Source of the DNA: Pigmentiphaga sp. NML030171
GTDB taxonomy: Bacteria; Pseudomonadota; Gammaproteobacteria; Burkholderiales; Burkholderiaceae_B
Direction of reading: 5' to 3'
DNA length: 64,000 nt
Assembly: GCF_002188635.1 (NCBI RefSeq)
Contig: NZ_NINX01000041.1
Span: forward strand, 91,503 to 155,502
Shown here: positions 28,524-38,990 of the stretch, one piece after another
Position numbering within the stretch: position 1 is the stretch's first letter
How the letters are laid out: each line of letters starts with the position of its first letter
The notes under the pieces: generated by a model
What the model was told of the DNA's origin: nothing
What the model saw: the letters and a program-made list of their open reading frames with translations, nothing else
The model's database searches: none
Program-made: the position numbers and the translations under genes

Positions 28524-29289
28524 GTCTTTCCTTTCTTTCAGCGATCCAATCATGACGGGACCGACCCGATCCGCCGCGAGCCAGTCCGCGGCCACGCCTG
28601 CCGCGCAGCCCGCCATCGCCGTACGATCGTTGACCAGGCGGGTGGCCGATTCGAGCGGCGAGCTCGCCATTCTCGATGCGGTCGATTTTACGGTGGCCTT
28701 CGGAGAGACCGTGGCCATCACGGGGAGTTCGGGATCGGGCAAGTCCACGCTGCTCGGCCTGCTGGCCGGGCTGGACGTGCCGACCTCCGGATCGGTGCAC
28801 CTGGCCGGCCGCGACCTGTTCGCGCTGGACGAGGACCAGCGCGCCAGCCTGCGGGCGCGCCACGTGGGCTTCGTGTTCCAGTCGTTCCAGCTGCTGCCCC
28901 ACCTGACCGCCCTGGAGAACGTCATGCTGCCGCTGGAGTTGGCGGGCCGCGATGCGCGCGCCGCCGCCACGGCCATGCTGGAACGCGTGGGGCTGGGCGC
29001 GCGCCTGCGCCACTATCCGCGCACCTTGTCGGGAGGAGAGCAGCAGCGGGTGTCCCTGGCGCGTGCCTTCGTGGTGGAGCCGGAACTGCTGTTCGCCGAC
29101 GAACCCACGGGCAGCCTGGATTCGGCCACCGGCGAGGCCGTCATCGACCTGATGTTCGAACTGCACCGCGAGCGGGGCACGACCCTGCTGCTGGTGACGC
29201 ACGATGCCAAGCTGGCGCAGCGCTGCGCGCGCCAGCTGGTGGTGGCGGGCGGGCGCCTGGTGCACGATTCGGCCGGCGACGTTTCCTGA
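28522..29289 (+). CDS. ybbA: ABC transporter ATP-binding protein, YbbA-like
   Basis: 255 residues of the LolD/MacB-type ATPase group. Walker A GSSGSGKST is at 68-76, the Q-loop segment VFQSFQLLPHLTALENV follows, then signature LSGGEQQRV and Walker B LLFADEPTGSLD. It is divergent from tesA. The ATG at 28522 overlaps the tesA start codon (CATG); an in-frame ATG at 28552 would give 245 residues and a 28-base gap. The FtsX-like permease ybbP that normally follows is missing: the next gene is convergent nnr, so the ATPase is an orphan here. Confidence 0.88.
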   Translation: MSFLSFSDPIMTGPTRSAASQSAATPAAQPAIAVRSLTRRVADSSGELAILDAVDFTVAFGETVAITGSSGSGKSTLLGLLAGLDVPTSGSVHLAGRDLFALDEDQRASLRARHVGFVFQSFQLLPHLTALENVMLPLELAGRDARAAATAMLERVGLGARLRHYPRTLSGGEQQRVSLARAFVVEPELLFADEPTGSLDSATGEAVIDLMFELHRERGTTLLLVTHDAKLAQRCARQLVVAGGRLVHDSAGDVS

Positions 29290-29311
29290 ACCGGGCGCCC
29301 GCGGCGAGGGA

Positions 29312-30838
29312 TCAGTGGCCGCCGCGATTGCGCAGGTCGCGCGCGGCCGGCGCGATCTCGCTGGCCGTCAGGCCGATAGGGCCGATGCCGCGGGCCACGA
29401 GGCTGTCGGCGGCGGCGCCGTGCAGCCACACGCCGGCCCGTGCCGCCTCGCCGGCTTCCAGCCCCTGCGCCAGCAGCGCGCCCAGCATGCCGGCCAGCAC
29501 GTCGCCGGTACCGGCGGTGGCCAGCCCGGCATTGCCGCTGGCATTGACGCTCCAGGCGCCATGCGGCCCGCACACGATGCTGCCGGCCCCCTTCAGGACC
29601 ACCCAGGCGCGGTAGCGCGCGGCCAGCTCGCGGGCGGCCTCGATGCGGTCCGCCTGCACCTCGTCGGTCGAGATGCCCAGCATGCGCGCCGCTTCGCGCG
29701 GATGAGGGGTCAGGATCGCGGGGCCGCCCCGGGCCGCCAGGCCGCGCGCCAGGTCGGGCAGCGTGCCCAGCAGGACCAGCGCGTCGGCGTCCAGCACCAG
29801 GGGGGCCGAGGCGGGCGCCTCGGCCAGCAGGCGGCCAAGCCAGCGCTCGGCGCCGGCATCGGTGCCCAGGCCGCAGCCCGCGACCCAGCCGCCGACGCCC
29901 AGTCGCGCCGCATGATCCAGCAGCCCGTCGGCGTCGCGCAGCATGAGCTCGGGATGCCATGGGTCGCAGGGCAGCGCGGGCGGTGCCGCCTCGGCCAGCC
30001 CGACCAGGATCTTGCCGGCCCCGCCGTACAAGGCCGCGCGGGCTGCCAGCAAGGCCGCCCCGGTCATGCCGGGCGCGCCGGCCAGGATGGCCAGCGTGCC
30101 GAAGCTGCCTTTGTGGCTGTCCTGCGGCCGGGGGTGGAACAGCGCCGGGCAGTCGGCTTGCCGCACGAGCAGGCCGCCATGGGGCAGCCCGGCGTGGCGG
30201 CCGATGCCGCTTTCCAGTTCCAGGTCGGCGACGCTGACCGTGCCGGCATGGTCGCGGCCGGCACGCGTGTGGAGTCCGGGCTTGTCGGCGATGAAGGTCA
30301 GGGTATGGTGGGCGACGATGGCACCCGGCTGCGCGTCCCCGGTGTCGGTATCGAGCCCGCTGGGCGCATCCAGCGCCAGGATCGGCGATCCCTGCCGCGC
30401 CGCCCAGGCCGTCCACCGCTGCGCGGATTCGGGCAGGGGGCGTGAGAGGCCGATGCCGAACAGGGCGTCGACGATCAGCGTGCGCGATGGATCGGGCAGA
30501 TCGCGGGCATCGGGTTCGCCGGCCTGCAACAGGCCGGCGGGCAATTCCTGCCAGGCTTGTTCGGCATCGGCCGGCCGCCTGCCGGCCGGCAGCGCCCAGA
30601 CGCGGACCCGGCGGCCGGCCTGGTGCAGCAGCGCGGCCAGCATGAGGCCGTCGCCGCCGTTGTTGCCGGGACCGCACAGCAGGTCGACCGAATGGCCGGG
30701 CCAGCGCTCGGCGATGAGCGCGGCAGCCGCGCCGGCGGCCCGCCGCATCAGGGTGTGGGGCGGCAGCGCGGCCTGCGCCTCGCGTTCGATCAGCCTGATG
30801 GCGGGGGTGCGCAGCAGCCGGTGCGGGTGTGGGTCCAT
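29312..30838 (-). CDS. nnr: Bifunctional NAD(P)H-hydrate repair enzyme (epimerase and ADP/ATP-dependent dehydratase)
   Basis: 508 residues. The N-terminal YjeF_N domain (about 1-215, with [19 protein letters not shown] near 53) epimerises R- to S-NAD(P)H hydrate. The C-terminal ribokinase-like domain (about 225-505, with [29 protein letters not shown] and [17 protein letters not shown]) dehydrates the S form at nucleotide expense. Both domains look intact. It lies four bases downstream of dadA on the same strand, so co-transcription is likely. Confidence 0.93.
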   Translation of the reverse strand: MDPHPHRLLRTPAIRLIEREAQAALPPHTLMRRAAGAAAALIAERWPGHSVDLLCGPGNNGGDGLMLAALLHQAGRRVRVWALPAGRRPADAEQAWQELPAGLLQAGEPDARDLPDPSRTLIVDALFGIGLSRPLPESAQRWTAWAARQGSPILALDAPSGLDTDTGDAQPGAIVAHHTLTFIADKPGLHTRAGRDHAGTVSVADLELESGIGRHAGLPHGGLLVRQADCPALFHPRPQDSHKGSFGTLAILAGAPGMTGAALLAARAALYGGAGKILVGLAEAAPPALPCDPWHPELMLRDADGLLDHAARLGVGGWVAGCGLGTDAGAERWLGRLLAEAPASAPLVLDADALVLLGTLPDLARGLAARGGPAILTPHPREAARMLGISTDEVQADRIEAARELAARYRAWVVLKGAGSIVCGPHGAWSVNASGNAGLATAGTGDVLAGMLGALLAQGLEAGEAARAGVWLHGAAADSLVARGIGPIGLTASEIAPAARDLRNRGGH

Positions 30839-30841
30839 GCG

Positions 30842-32113
30842 CTAATTCTTGCGCGCGTAGCGGCCGATGTCCAACCCGTCCAGGTCTATCTCCGGCGTCC
30901 GGCCGGCGACCAGGTCGGCGACGATGCGCCCCGTGCCCGCCGCCATGCTCCATCCCTGCGAGCCGTGGCCGACGTTCAGGTACAGGCCGGGCAGCCGGGT
31001 CGGGCCGAGTATGGGCGGGCCGTCCGGCGTCATCGGCCGGGTGCCGGCCCACCAGGTCGCGCGCGAGAAATCCAGCATGCCGGGCATCCAGTCCTGGGCC
31101 GTCCTGACCAGGGTGCGCAAGGCCTTGTCGCGCAGGGCCGGACCGCGCGCGCCCAGCTCGGCCGTGCCGGCGATGCGCAGGCGCTGGCCGAGCGGCGTCA
31201 CCGTCACGCGATAGGTCTCGTCCACGAAGGCGCGCCGCGGGCCGATGACGTCGTTGCGCAGGGGAAGGTTGGCGGCATAGCCTCGCACCGGGTAGATCGG
31301 CACGCGCACGCCCAGCCGGGCCAGCCAGTCCCCGGCGTCGCTGCCCGAGGCCACGACGACCGCCTGCGCGGGCAGCGTGCGGCCGTCCTGCAGGCGCACG
31401 CCGGCGACGATGCCGCCGGCGTCCTGCACGGGCTGGGCGACGGTGTTGAACAGGAACTCGACGCCGCCCCGTTCGCATTCGGCCGCCAGCAGGCGGGCGA
31501 ACAGCGGGCAGTTGCCCGATTCGTCGTCGGGATAGTGGATGGCGCCCGCCAGCGGCGTGCCGACGTGGACCGCGTCCTGCAGGTGGACGTCCATCGCGAC
31601 GGCTTCTTCGGCGCCCAGCAACTGGTGGGCGATGCCGCTTTCCCGGAGGACCTGGAGGGTGGCCTGCGCCGCTTCCACGTCGCGCGGCGTGCGCAGCAGT
31701 TGCAGGTAGCCGATCCGGCGCTCGTATTCGAAGCCGTATTCCTCGCGCAGCGCGGCCAGCTGGACGCGGCTGTAGCGGGCCACGCGCTGCATGACGCGCT
31801 TGTTGGCGGCATAGCGCTCCGCCCGGCACTGGCCCAGCCACTTCACCAGCCACTTCCACAGGGCGGGGTCCAGCGAGGCGCGCAGCGCCACCGGCGCCTC
31901 GCTCTTGAACAGATGGGCCAGCACGCGGCCGGGCATGCCCGGGGCGGCCCATGGGGCCGCGTAGTCGGCGGCCAGGATGCCCGCGTTGCCGAAGCTCGAT
32001 TCCTGGGCGACGCCGCTGCGGCGGTCCACCACGGTTACCTGCATGCCGTGCCGGTTGAGCCAATAGGCGGTGCACACACCAATGATGCCGGCACCGATCA
32101 CAATCACACGCAT
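30842..32113 (-). CDS. dadA: D-amino acid dehydrogenase small subunit
   Basis: 423-residue FAD flavoprotein that oxidises D-amino acids such as D-alanine to 2-oxo acids and passes electrons to the respiratory chain. The N-terminal dinucleotide fold VIVIGAGIIGVCTAYWLNRHG begins at residue 3. Later motifs are SGSDAGDWLARLG, YPVRGYAANLPL and the C-terminal LYLNVGHGSQGWSMAAGTGRIVADL. The start is the ATG at 32113 (MRVIVIGAG), with the fold directly at the N-terminus. It is divergent from purL across 205 bases. Confidence 0.92.
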   Translation of the reverse strand: MRVIVIGAGIIGVCTAYWLNRHGMQVTVVDRRSGVAQESSFGNAGILAADYAAPWAAPGMPGRVLAHLFKSEAPVALRASLDPALWKWLVKWLGQCRAERYAANKRVMQRVARYSRVQLAALREEYGFEYERRIGYLQLLRTPRDVEAAQATLQVLRESGIAHQLLGAEEAVAMDVHLQDAVHVGTPLAGAIHYPDDESGNCPLFARLLAAECERGGVEFLFNTVAQPVQDAGGIVAGVRLQDGRTLPAQAVVVASGSDAGDWLARLGVRVPIYPVRGYAANLPLRNDVIGPRRAFVDETYRVTVTPLGQRLRIAGTAELGARGPALRDKALRTLVRTAQDWMPGMLDFSRATWWAGTRPMTPDGPPILGPTRLPGLYLNVGHGSQGWSMAAGTGRIVADLVAGRTPEIDLDGLDIGRYARKN

Positions 32114-32318
32114 GGGGTCTGGTCGCTTTTTCTGGTCGAGCCCGTTTTCCCGCCGGAGCGCGAGGGCATTCCGGGGAACGGGCACCGGATTTTAAGCGGG
32201 GAGGGCGGGTATTCGCTCGTGGTTTTTCCCGATCCCCCGGTACGAAGTAAAATCACGGCTAGTCACGCGCTTCCCTCGCGTTTTCCCCCTCATTTCCTCC
32301 GCTTCCAGCTCGCTTATC

Positions 32319-35300
32319 GTGGCCTCCATCCTGCGCCTCTCCGGCCCCCTTGCCCTTTCCTCGTTCCGCCGCGACCGGCTGTTGCGCCGACTCCAGGCCC
32401 TGAATGCCTCGGTGGCCGATGTCTCGGCCCGGTTCGTGCATTTCGTCGCCGTGGAGGGCGACCTGGCCGCGGACGACCGCCAGCGCCTGGAGGGCCTGCT
32501 GCGCTACGGCGATCCGGCCCCCGAGCCCCAGCAGGGGCTGGAACTGCTGGTCGTGCCGCGCCTGGGCACTGTCTCGCCCTGGGCCAGCAAGGCCACCGAC
32601 ATCGCGCACAATTGCGGGCTGGCGCAGGTCCGCAGGATAGAGCGCGCAGTCGCCTACACGGTGGTCCCTAAACGGGGCCTGCTGGGGGGCGCCAAATCGT
32701 TCTCGGCGGACGACCTGGCCGCGCTGGCCGGCGCCTTGCACGACCGCATGACCGAGACGGTGGTCGACGGCGCCTTCGACGGCGCGCCGCTGTTCGCTAC
32801 CCTGGCCGGCAAGCCCATGCAGACCGTGCCCCTGCTGGCAGAAGGCGCTCCCGCCCTGGTGGCGGCCAACCGCAGCATGGGGCTGGCGCTGTCCGACGAC
32901 GAGATCGCTTACCTGGTCGAGGCCTTCAACGGCCTGGGACGGAATCCGACCGACGTGGAACTGATGATGTTCGCCCAGGCCAACAGCGAGCATTGCCGCC
33001 ACAAGATCTTCAATGCCCAATGGGTCATCGACGGCCAGCCGCAGTCCGAGACGCTGTTCGGCATGATCCGCGCCACGCACAAGGCGCAGCCGGAAGGCAC
33101 CGTGGTGGCGTATTCCGACAACGCCGCCGTCATGGCCGGGGGCCGGGCGGAGCGCTTCCATGTGCAGCCTGGCACCGAAGGCCAGGTGTACGGACGCCGC
33201 GACGCGATCGTGCACACCCTGATGAAGGTCGAGACGCACAACCATCCCACGGCCATCTCGCCTTTCCCCGGCGCCTCGACCGGCGCGGGCGGCGAGATCC
33301 GCGACGAAGGCGCGACCGGCCGCGGCTCCAAGCCCAAGGCGGGCCTGACCGGTTTCACGGTATCGCACCTGCGTTTCGACGATGCCATCGAGCCCTGGGA
33401 ACACGATGGCCACGGCGCGCCCGACCGCATCGCCTCGCCCCTGTCCATCATGATCGAAGGCCCCCTGGGCGGGGCTGCGTTCAACAACGAATTCGGCCGG
33501 CCCAACCTGCTGGGCTATTTCCGGACCTTCGAACAGACCGCGGGCGGCGTGCGCTGGGGCTACCACAAGCCCATCATGATCGCCGGCGGCCTTGGCAGCA
33601 TCGACGACGGCCTGACACACAAGAACGATCTGCCGCCCGGCTCGCTGCTGATCCAGCTGGGCGGACCCGGCATGCGCATAGGCATGGGCGGCGGCGCCGC
33701 CTCCAGCATGGGCGTGGGCAGCAACACCGCCGACCTCGATTTCGACTCCGTCCAGCGCGGCAATCCCGAGATCGAGCGCCGCGCGCAGGAAGTCATCGAC
33801 CGCTGCTGGCAGCTCGGGGCCGACAACCCCATCCAGTCCATCCACGACGTAGGCGCGGGCGGCCTCTCGAATGCCTTCCCCGAACTGGTGGACGGCGCCG
33901 GGCGCGGCGCCATATTCGACCTGCGCAACGTCCAGCTCGAGGAATCGGGCCTGTCGCCGGCCGAGATCTGGTGCAACGAATCGCAGGAGCGCTATGTGCT
34001 GGCCATCCTGCCGCAGGACCTCGAGCGCTTCGATGCGCTGGCGCGCCGCGAGCGCTGCCCCTATGCGGTCGTGGGCGTGGCCACCGAGCAGCGCCAGTTG
34101 CGCGTGGTCGACGGCGAAGGCTTTTCGGCGGGCGACGTGGCCGCGGCCGACTGGGCCCGGACTTCGCGTCCGGTGGACGTGCCGGTCGACGTCATCCTGG
34201 GCAAGCCGCCCCGCATGGAGCGCGACGTCGCGCGCCAGCCGGGCGCGGGCGAATCGCTGGACGTGGTCGGCCTGGACCTGGACGACGTGGCCCTGCGCGT
34301 GCTGCGCCACCCCACGGTCGCCAACAAGACCTTCCTGATCACCATCGGCGACCGGACCGTGGGCGGCCTGTCCTCGCGCGACCAGATGGTCGGCCCGTGG
34401 CAGGTGCCGGTGGCCGACTGCGCGGTCACGCTGGCCGACTACAGCGGCACGCGCGGCGAAGCCATGGCCATGGGCGAACGCACTCCGCTGGCCGTCATCG
34501 ACGCCCCGGCCTCGGGCCGCATGGCCGTGGCCGAAGCCATCACCAACCTGGTGGCGGCCTCCGTGGTCCGCATCGAAGACGTCAAGATGTCCGCCAACTG
34601 GATGGCCGCCTGCGGCGAGCCCGGCCAGGACGCGGCGCTGTACGACACCGTCAGCGCGGTCAGCGAACTGTGCCGGCGCGTCGGGCTGTCCATCCCCGTG
34701 GGCAAGGATTCGCTGTCCATGCGCACGGCCTGGGACGAGAACGGCGAACCGCGCCGCGTGGTGGCGCCGGTGTCGCTCATCGTTACCGCCTTCGCGCCGG
34801 TGGACGACGTACGCAAGACCCTGACTCCGCAACTGCGCACCGACCAGGGCGACACGACCCTGATCCTGGTCGATCTGGGGCGCGGCAAGCACCGCCTGGG
34901 CGGTTCCGTGCTGGCCCAGGTCATCGGCCAGGTCGGCCAGCAGGCGCCCGACATCGATGCCCCCGACGACCTGCGCGCCTTCTTCGCCGCGATCCGCACC
35001 CTGGCCGACAGCGGCGTGATCCTGGCCTACCACGACCGTTCCGACGGCGGATTGTTCGCCACGCTGTGCGAAATGGCCTTTGCCGGCCATACCGGCCTGT
35101 CGATCAACCTGGACATGCTTACCCTGGATCCGTATGCGTCGGACTGGGGCGATTTCAAGATCCGGCCGGAACAGGTCGCCGTGCAGCGCGACGAACTGAC
35201 GATCAAGGCGTTGTTCTCCGAAGAGGCGGGGGCCGTCATCCAGGTGCCCGCCGCCAGCCGCGACGCGGTGATGGAAGTACTGCGCGGCGCCGGACTGTCG

Positions 35301-36347
35301 GCCCACTCGCACGTGATCGGCGAACCCAACGGCCGCGACGAGATCGAGTTCTACCGCGACGCCCGCAGGATCTGGGGCAAGCCGCGCGCCGAACTCGGCA
35401 AGGCCTGGAGCGAGGTCAGCCGCCGCATCATGGCGCTGCGCGACAACCCCGACTGCGCGCAGGCCGAATTCGACCTGTGGGACGACGTCGCCAATCCCGG
35501 CCTGTCGCCCAAGGTCGATTTCGACCCGCAGGAAGACATCGCCGCCCCCATGATCGCCACCGGCGCGCGCCCGCGCATGGCCATCCTGCGCGAACAGGGC
35601 TGCAACAGCCAGGTCGAGATGGCCTATGCCTTCGACCGCGCCGGCTTCGAGTCCTGGGACGTGCACATGACCGACCTGCTGAGCGGACGCATCGACCTGT
35701 CCAGCTTCAAGGGGCTGGTCGCCGTCGGCGGCTTCAGCTACGGCGACGTGCTGGGCGCCGGCGAGGGCTGGGCCAAGACCATCCAGTACAACGCGGTGCT
35801 GGCCGACATGTTCGCGGCCTACTTCGGCCGCGGCGACACCTTCGCGCTGGGCGTGTGCAACGGCTGCCAGATGCTGGCTGCGCTGGCCCCCATGATCCCG
35901 GGCGCCCAGGACTGGCCGCGCTTCACGCGCAACCGCTCGGAAAAGTTCGAGGCCCGCTTCTCGCTGGTCGAGATCCCCGAGTCGCCGTCCATCTTCTTCG
36001 ACGGGATGGCCGGCTCGCGCATGCCCATCGCCGTTTCCCACGGCGAAGGCTATGCCGACTTCTCGCAGCAGGGCAGGGCCGACGCGGCGCTGGCCGCCAT
36101 GCGTTTCGTCGATCACGCCGGCAAGCCGACCGAGGTCTATCCCTACAACCCCAACGGCAGCGCCGGCGGCCTGGCCGGCGTCACCACGGCGGACGGCCGC
36201 TTCACCGCCCTGATGCCGCACCCCGAGCGGGTGTTCCGCAACGTGCAGATGTCGTGGAGTCCTGCCTCGTGGGGCGAACGCGACAGCGGCGGCGAGTTCT
36301 CGCCGTGGATGCGCATGTTCCGCAACGCGCGCCGTTGGACCGCTTGA
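32319..36347 (+). CDS. purL: Phosphoribosylformylglycinamidine synthase
   Basis: 1342-residue single-chain enzyme of purine synthesis that converts FGAR and glutamine to FGAM with ATP. The synthetase half includes [32 protein letters not shown] and [11 protein letters not shown]. The glutaminase domain at the C-terminus has the nucleophile Cys1180 in GVCNGCQML and His1301/Glu1303 in MPHPERVFR. The start is a GTG at 32319 ([17 protein letters not shown]); the family N-terminus fits, but no good ribosome site is visible. TAAAAT at 32248-32253 is a possible -10 in the gap to dadA. Confidence 0.97.
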   Translation: MASILRLSGPLALSSFRRDRLLRRLQALNASVADVSARFVHFVAVEGDLAADDRQRLEGLLRYGDPAPEPQQGLELLVVPRLGTVSPWASKATDIAHNCGLAQVRRIERAVAYTVVPKRGLLGGAKSFSADDLAALAGALHDRMTETVVDGAFDGAPLFATLAGKPMQTVPLLAEGAPALVAANRSMGLALSDDEIAYLVEAFNGLGRNPTDVELMMFAQANSEHCRHKIFNAQWVIDGQPQSETLFGMIRATHKAQPEGTVVAYSDNAAVMAGGRAERFHVQPGTEGQVYGRRDAIVHTLMKVETHNHPTAISPFPGASTGAGGEIRDEGATGRGSKPKAGLTGFTVSHLRFDDAIEPWEHDGHGAPDRIASPLSIMIEGPLGGAAFNNEFGRPNLLGYFRTFEQTAGGVRWGYHKPIMIAGGLGSIDDGLTHKNDLPPGSLLIQLGGPGMRIGMGGGAASSMGVGSNTADLDFDSVQRGNPEIERRAQEVIDRCWQLGADNPIQSIHDVGAGGLSNAFPELVDGAGRGAIFDLRNVQLEESGLSPAEIWCNESQERYVLAILPQDLERFDALARRERCPYAVVGVATEQRQLRVVDGEGFSAGDVAAADWARTSRPVDVPVDVILGKPPRMERDVARQPGAGESLDVVGLDLDDVALRVLRHPTVANKTFLITIGDRTVGGLSSRDQMVGPWQVPVADCAVTLADYSGTRGEAMAMGERTPLAVIDAPASGRMAVAEAITNLVAASVVRIEDVKMSANWMAACGEPGQDAALYDTVSAVSELCRRVGLSIPVGKDSLSMRTAWDENGEPRRVVAPVSLIVTAFAPVDDVRKTLTPQLRTDQGDTTLILVDLGRGKHRLGGSVLAQVIGQVGQQAPDIDAPDDLRAFFAAIRTLADSGVILAYHDRSDGGLFATLCEMAFAGHTGLSINLDMLTLDPYASDWGDFKIRPEQVAVQRDELTIKALFSEEAGAVIQVPAASRDAVMEVLRGAGLSAHSHVIGEPNGRDEIEFYRDARRIWGKPRAELGKAWSEVSRRIMALRDNPDCAQAEFDLWDDVANPGLSPKVDFDPQEDIAAPMIATGARPRMAILREQGCNSQVEMAYAFDRAGFESWDVHMTDLLSGRIDLSSFKGLVAVGGFSYGDVLGAGEGWAKTIQYNAVLADMFAAYFGRGDTFALGVCNGCQMLAALAPMIPGAQDWPRFTRNRSEKFEARFSLVEIPESPSIFFDGMAGSRMPIAVSHGEGYADFSQQGRADAALAAMRFVDHAGKPTEVYPYNPNGSAGGLAGVTTADGRFTALMPHPERVFRNVQMSWSPASWGERDSGGEFSPWMRMFRNARRWTA

Positions 36348-36360
36348 GCCAACGAGGCAA

Positions 36361-36387
36361 ATAAAAACCCCGGGCAGGGCCCGGGGT
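36361..36387 (-). terminator. Rho-independent terminator of the first porin gene (minus strand)
   Basis: ACCCCGGGC (36367-36375), loop AGG and GCCCGGGGT (36379-36387) form a perfect stem. On the minus strand it is followed by TTTTTAT. Confidence 0.88.
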
Positions 36388-36419
36388 GCGAGGGCTGGCA
36401 GCCTGAGCTGCCGGCATGG

Positions 36420-36444
36420 GGGCCGCCTTGCGGCCCTTTTTCTT
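36420..36444 (+). terminator. Rho-independent terminator of purL
   Basis: GGGCCGC (36420-36426), loop CTT and GCGGCCC (36430-36436) are followed by TTTTTCTT, which runs into the porin stop codon on the other strand. Confidence 0.88.
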
Positions 36445-37510
36445 AGAAGCGGTGTTGCAGGCCGACGCCCAGTTGGCGATAGGTCATGTCGCGGTTCTGG
36501 TCGAAGTTGCGCACGTCGTTGTCGGCGAAGAACGCATACAGGTTGGTGCGCTTGGACAGGTCGTAGGTATAGCCAAGCGCCCAGCCGTCGACCTTGGACT
36601 TGGTGGCTTTCTGCCAAGCGGCGTAGAGCCTTCCGGGACCGATCGGGGCGCTCGCGCCGATGGTATAGGCACTGTCGCTGGAGAATTGGCCGCCCGTGGC
36701 GACGACGTTGTTGTACCCGTTCAGGTAGGCGCCGGTAATGTTATTGGCCTTGGCGTAGCCGGCGTGGATGGCCGCGACGCCGAAGTCGTACGATGCGCCC
36801 ACGGTCAGGTTGCGGAAGGTCTTGGTGCCGGGCAGCGGCGATTCCACTTGCTGGTAGGTCAGCACGCCCTTGATCGGGCCGTTGTCGTATTTCAGGCCGG
36901 CGTCGATCAGGCGGTTGTTCTTGCCGCTTTCCGCAGCTTCCCCTTCGCCTGCAGGACCTGCGCCCGGAACTTGCGAGAATGCGTTGAAGCTGTAACCCAC
37001 GGCGGCTTGGATGCCGTAGAACGACGGGCTGTAGTAGTAGACGGAGTTGTTGACCCGACCTCCGCCCATCACTGCGTCATTGTAGGCGAAGGTGCTGCCG
37101 ATGCTGGCGGTGCTGAAGTTCAGGCCGAACGGGTTGGCGACGCCGGCGGCCCACATGAAGGCCAGGTTGGTCGTGCGGCCCAGAGTCAGGCGGCCCATGC
37201 TGTTGCTTTCGAGGCCGACGTAGGCATAGCGACCAAACAGGCGGTCGTGTGTCTGAGTGCCATTGTCAACGTTGAAACCGTTTTCCAGGGTGAAGATGGC
37301 CTTCAGGCCGTTACCCAAGTCTTCTGAACCACGCATCCCGAAGCGGGACTGGCTCATCAGGCCGCTGTCGATACCCTTGACGGTCTTGCCGTCCACCTTG
37401 CGGTAGTCGAAGCCTGCATCGACCAGGCCATACAGCGTCACGGAACTCTGTGCATGCGCGGCGCCTGCAAAACCGGCCAGCAGGGCAGTCGCGAGTAGGG
37501 TTTTCTTCAT
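36443..37510 (-). CDS. General outer-membrane porin (first of a tandem pair)
   Basis: 355 residues. The signal peptide MKKTLLATALLAGFAGAAHA is cleaved before QSSVTLYG. A 16-stranded beta-barrel of the Gram-negative trimeric porin family follows (SVTLYGLVDAGFDY, SRFGMRGSEDLGNGLKAIFTLENGF, LFGRYAYVGLESN, RTNLYAFFADNDVRNF) and ends with the terminal Phe of LQHRF needed for BAM-dependent assembly. The ATG at 37510 was chosen because the signal peptide begins there. It is a close paralogue of the next gene; each has its own promoter and terminator. Codon use and GC are milder than in neighbours, as expected for a highly expressed porin. Confidence 0.95.
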   Translation of the reverse strand: MKKTLLATALLAGFAGAAHAQSSVTLYGLVDAGFDYRKVDGKTVKGIDSGLMSQSRFGMRGSEDLGNGLKAIFTLENGFNVDNGTQTHDRLFGRYAYVGLESNSMGRLTLGRTTNLAFMWAAGVANPFGLNFSTASIGSTFAYNDAVMGGGRVNNSVYYYSPSFYGIQAAVGYSFNAFSQVPGAGPAGEGEAAESGKNNRLIDAGLKYDNGPIKGVLTYQQVESPLPGTKTFRNLTVGASYDFGVAAIHAGYAKANNITGAYLNGYNNVVATGGQFSSDSAYTIGASAPIGPGRLYAAWQKATKSKVDGWALGYTYDLSKRTNLYAFFADNDVRNFDQNRDMTYRQLGVGLQHRF

Positions 37511-37828
37511 TACTTGGTCTCCAGCTGAAAAACATTTCGACAAGTTGGCTGGTGTTCCGGCGGCGCTGGCGGGGCCAGTGTCTTCGGCGTACAGCCGCCG
37601 TCTTGATCCCGATTTCCAGGCGGTGCTGCTTAGGCTGCGAAGAAATCTGAAGAAATTTCACCAGAAAGGATTAAGGGTGCCAACTGATAAATCTGGTGCG
37701 ATATTCGGCGGTGTTGCGATTCTGTCTAAATCAATTGGACTTGTCGCTGTTCGCGCAACAAGAGGGGGAAGAGCGTTACATTTGGCAATATGAAAGGGTT
37801 CGAAAGGAACTGGTCAGAATCGGACAGG
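37511..37828 (-). promoter_or_regulatory. Upstream region of the first porin with a -35/-10 promoter
   Basis: On the minus strand TTGGCA (37678-37683) and TGAAAT (37655-37660) are 17 bases apart. They are followed by a 5' leader of about 138 bases. The block from GAAGAAATCT to TGCCAA is nearly repeated upstream of the second porin. The region beyond 37690 is AT-richer than its surroundings and contains no gene I can see. Confidence 0.65.
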
Positions 37829-37860
37829 CAAAAAAGAACCCCGCACAAGGCGGGGTTCTT
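37829..37860 (-). terminator. Rho-independent terminator of the second porin
   Basis: AAGAACCCCGC (37834-37844), loop ACAAG and GCGGGGTTCTT (37850-37860) form a perfect eleven-base-pair stem. It is followed by T residues on the minus strand. Confidence 0.9.
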
Positions 37861-37886
37861 GCTTGTTCGCACGAGGGCGGAAGCCC

Positions 37887-37913
37887 CGTGATACCGGTCA
37901 GACCGGTATCACG
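37887..37913. repeat. Perfect 12-base-pair hairpin at the 3' end of the second porin
   Basis: CGTGATACCGGT and ACCGGTATCACG flank a CAG loop directly next to the porin stop codon and upstream of its terminator. It has no T run. An mRNA 3'-end stabiliser is one possibility. Confidence 0.6.
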
Positions 37914-37916
37914 TGC

Positions 37917-38990
37917 TTAGAAGCGGTGTTGCAGGCCCAGAGCGAACTGGCGGTTGCTCAGGTCCTTCTTGGCGGCGAAGTCACGCACGTTGCCGTCGAC
38001 GAAGAAGGCGTACAGGTTGGTACGCTTCGACAGGTCGTAGGTGTAGCCGATGGCCCAGTTGTCGGTCTTCGACTTGGTGGCTTTCTGGTAGGCAGCGTAA
38101 GCCTTGCCGGGTCCCAGAGGAGCGCTCAGACCGATCGTGTAGGCGTTGTCCTTGGTGAAGTCCGCAGACGTAGCACCGATGGAGCCATTGTAGTTGGTCA
38201 GGGTACGGATGCCCTTGACGTTGTTATAGCCAGCGTAGACAGCTACGACGCCGAAGTCGTAGTTGGCACCCAGCGTCAGGTTCTTGAGCTTGCCGTTGTT
38301 GGCAGAGGCTTGCGACGGGTTCAGGTACTGATACGTGATCACAGCCTTCAGGGGGCCGTTGTCATATTTCAAACCCAGGTCGATCAGGCGGTCGTTGTTC
38401 TTGTTGCCAGCGACTTCGCCGTTGGCATTGGATTGGAAGCTGTAGCCGATCGCGCCTTGGAAGCCCGAGAAGCTAGGCGAGTAGTAGTAGGCCGAGTTGT
38501 TGACACGACCCAGGCCCAGATCCGCGTCGTTGTACGCGAAGGTGGAGCCGACGGTAGCGCTGCTGAAGCTCAGGCCGAAGGGGTTGACGATGCCGGCAGC
38601 CCACATGAAGGCCAGGTTGGTGGTACGGCCCAGAGTCAGGCGGCCAGCGGAGGCGCTTTCGAGGCCGACGAAGGCATAACGGCCGAACAGACGGCCGGCG
38701 CTTTCACCAGGAGCGGGGCCGCCGTTGAGTTGTTGACCGTTATCGATGCTGAAGCCGTTTTCCAGGGTGAAAATGGCCTTCAGACCACCGCCGATGTCTT
38801 CCGAACCACGGATACCCCAGCGCGACTGGCTCTGCAGGCCGCTGTCGATGCCGGTCTTGCTCTTGTTGCCTTCGAGCTTGGTGTAGTTGAAACCAGCGTC
38901 AACCAAACCGTACAGCGTGACGTTGCTTTGCGCTTGAGCGGCACCTGCGAAGCCAGCCAGCAGCGCGGCGGCAAGAAGGGTCTTCTTCAT
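37917..38990 (-). CDS. General outer-membrane porin (second of a tandem pair)
   Basis: 357 residues. The signal peptide MKKTLLAAALLAGFAGAAQA is followed by QSNVTLYGLVDAGFNYTKLEG. The same barrel blocks as in the neighbouring porin are present and the C-terminus is LQHRF. Differences from the first copy concentrate in stretches expected to be surface loops (for example GNKSKTGIDSG and NGGPAPGESAG). The gene order and conserved promoter block indicate a tandem duplication. One of these is likely the major porin; which one cannot be told from sequence. Confidence 0.95.
   Translation of the reverse strand: MKKTLLAAALLAGFAGAAQAQSNVTLYGLVDAGFNYTKLEGNKSKTGIDSGLQSQSRWGIRGSEDIGGGLKAIFTLENGFSIDNGQQLNGGPAPGESAGRLFGRYAFVGLESASAGRLTLGRTTNLAFMWAAGIVNPFGLSFSSATVGSTFAYNDADLGLGRVNNSAYYYSPSFSGFQGAIGYSFQSNANGEVAGNKNNDRLIDLGLKYDNGPLKAVITYQYLNPSQASANNGKLKNLTLGANYDFGVVAVYAGYNNVKGIRTLTNYNGSIGATSADFTKDNAYTIGLSAPLGPGKAYAAYQKATKSKTDNWAIGYTYDLSKRTNLYAFFVDGNVRDFAAKKDLSNRQFALGLQHRF

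Noticed and set aside
32259..36617. 1452-codon open frame on the minus strand opposite purL
   Set aside because: It is the antisense shadow of a high-GC gene. The plus strand encodes a full PurL with its glutaminase catalytic residues, while the minus frame shows no recognisable domain.
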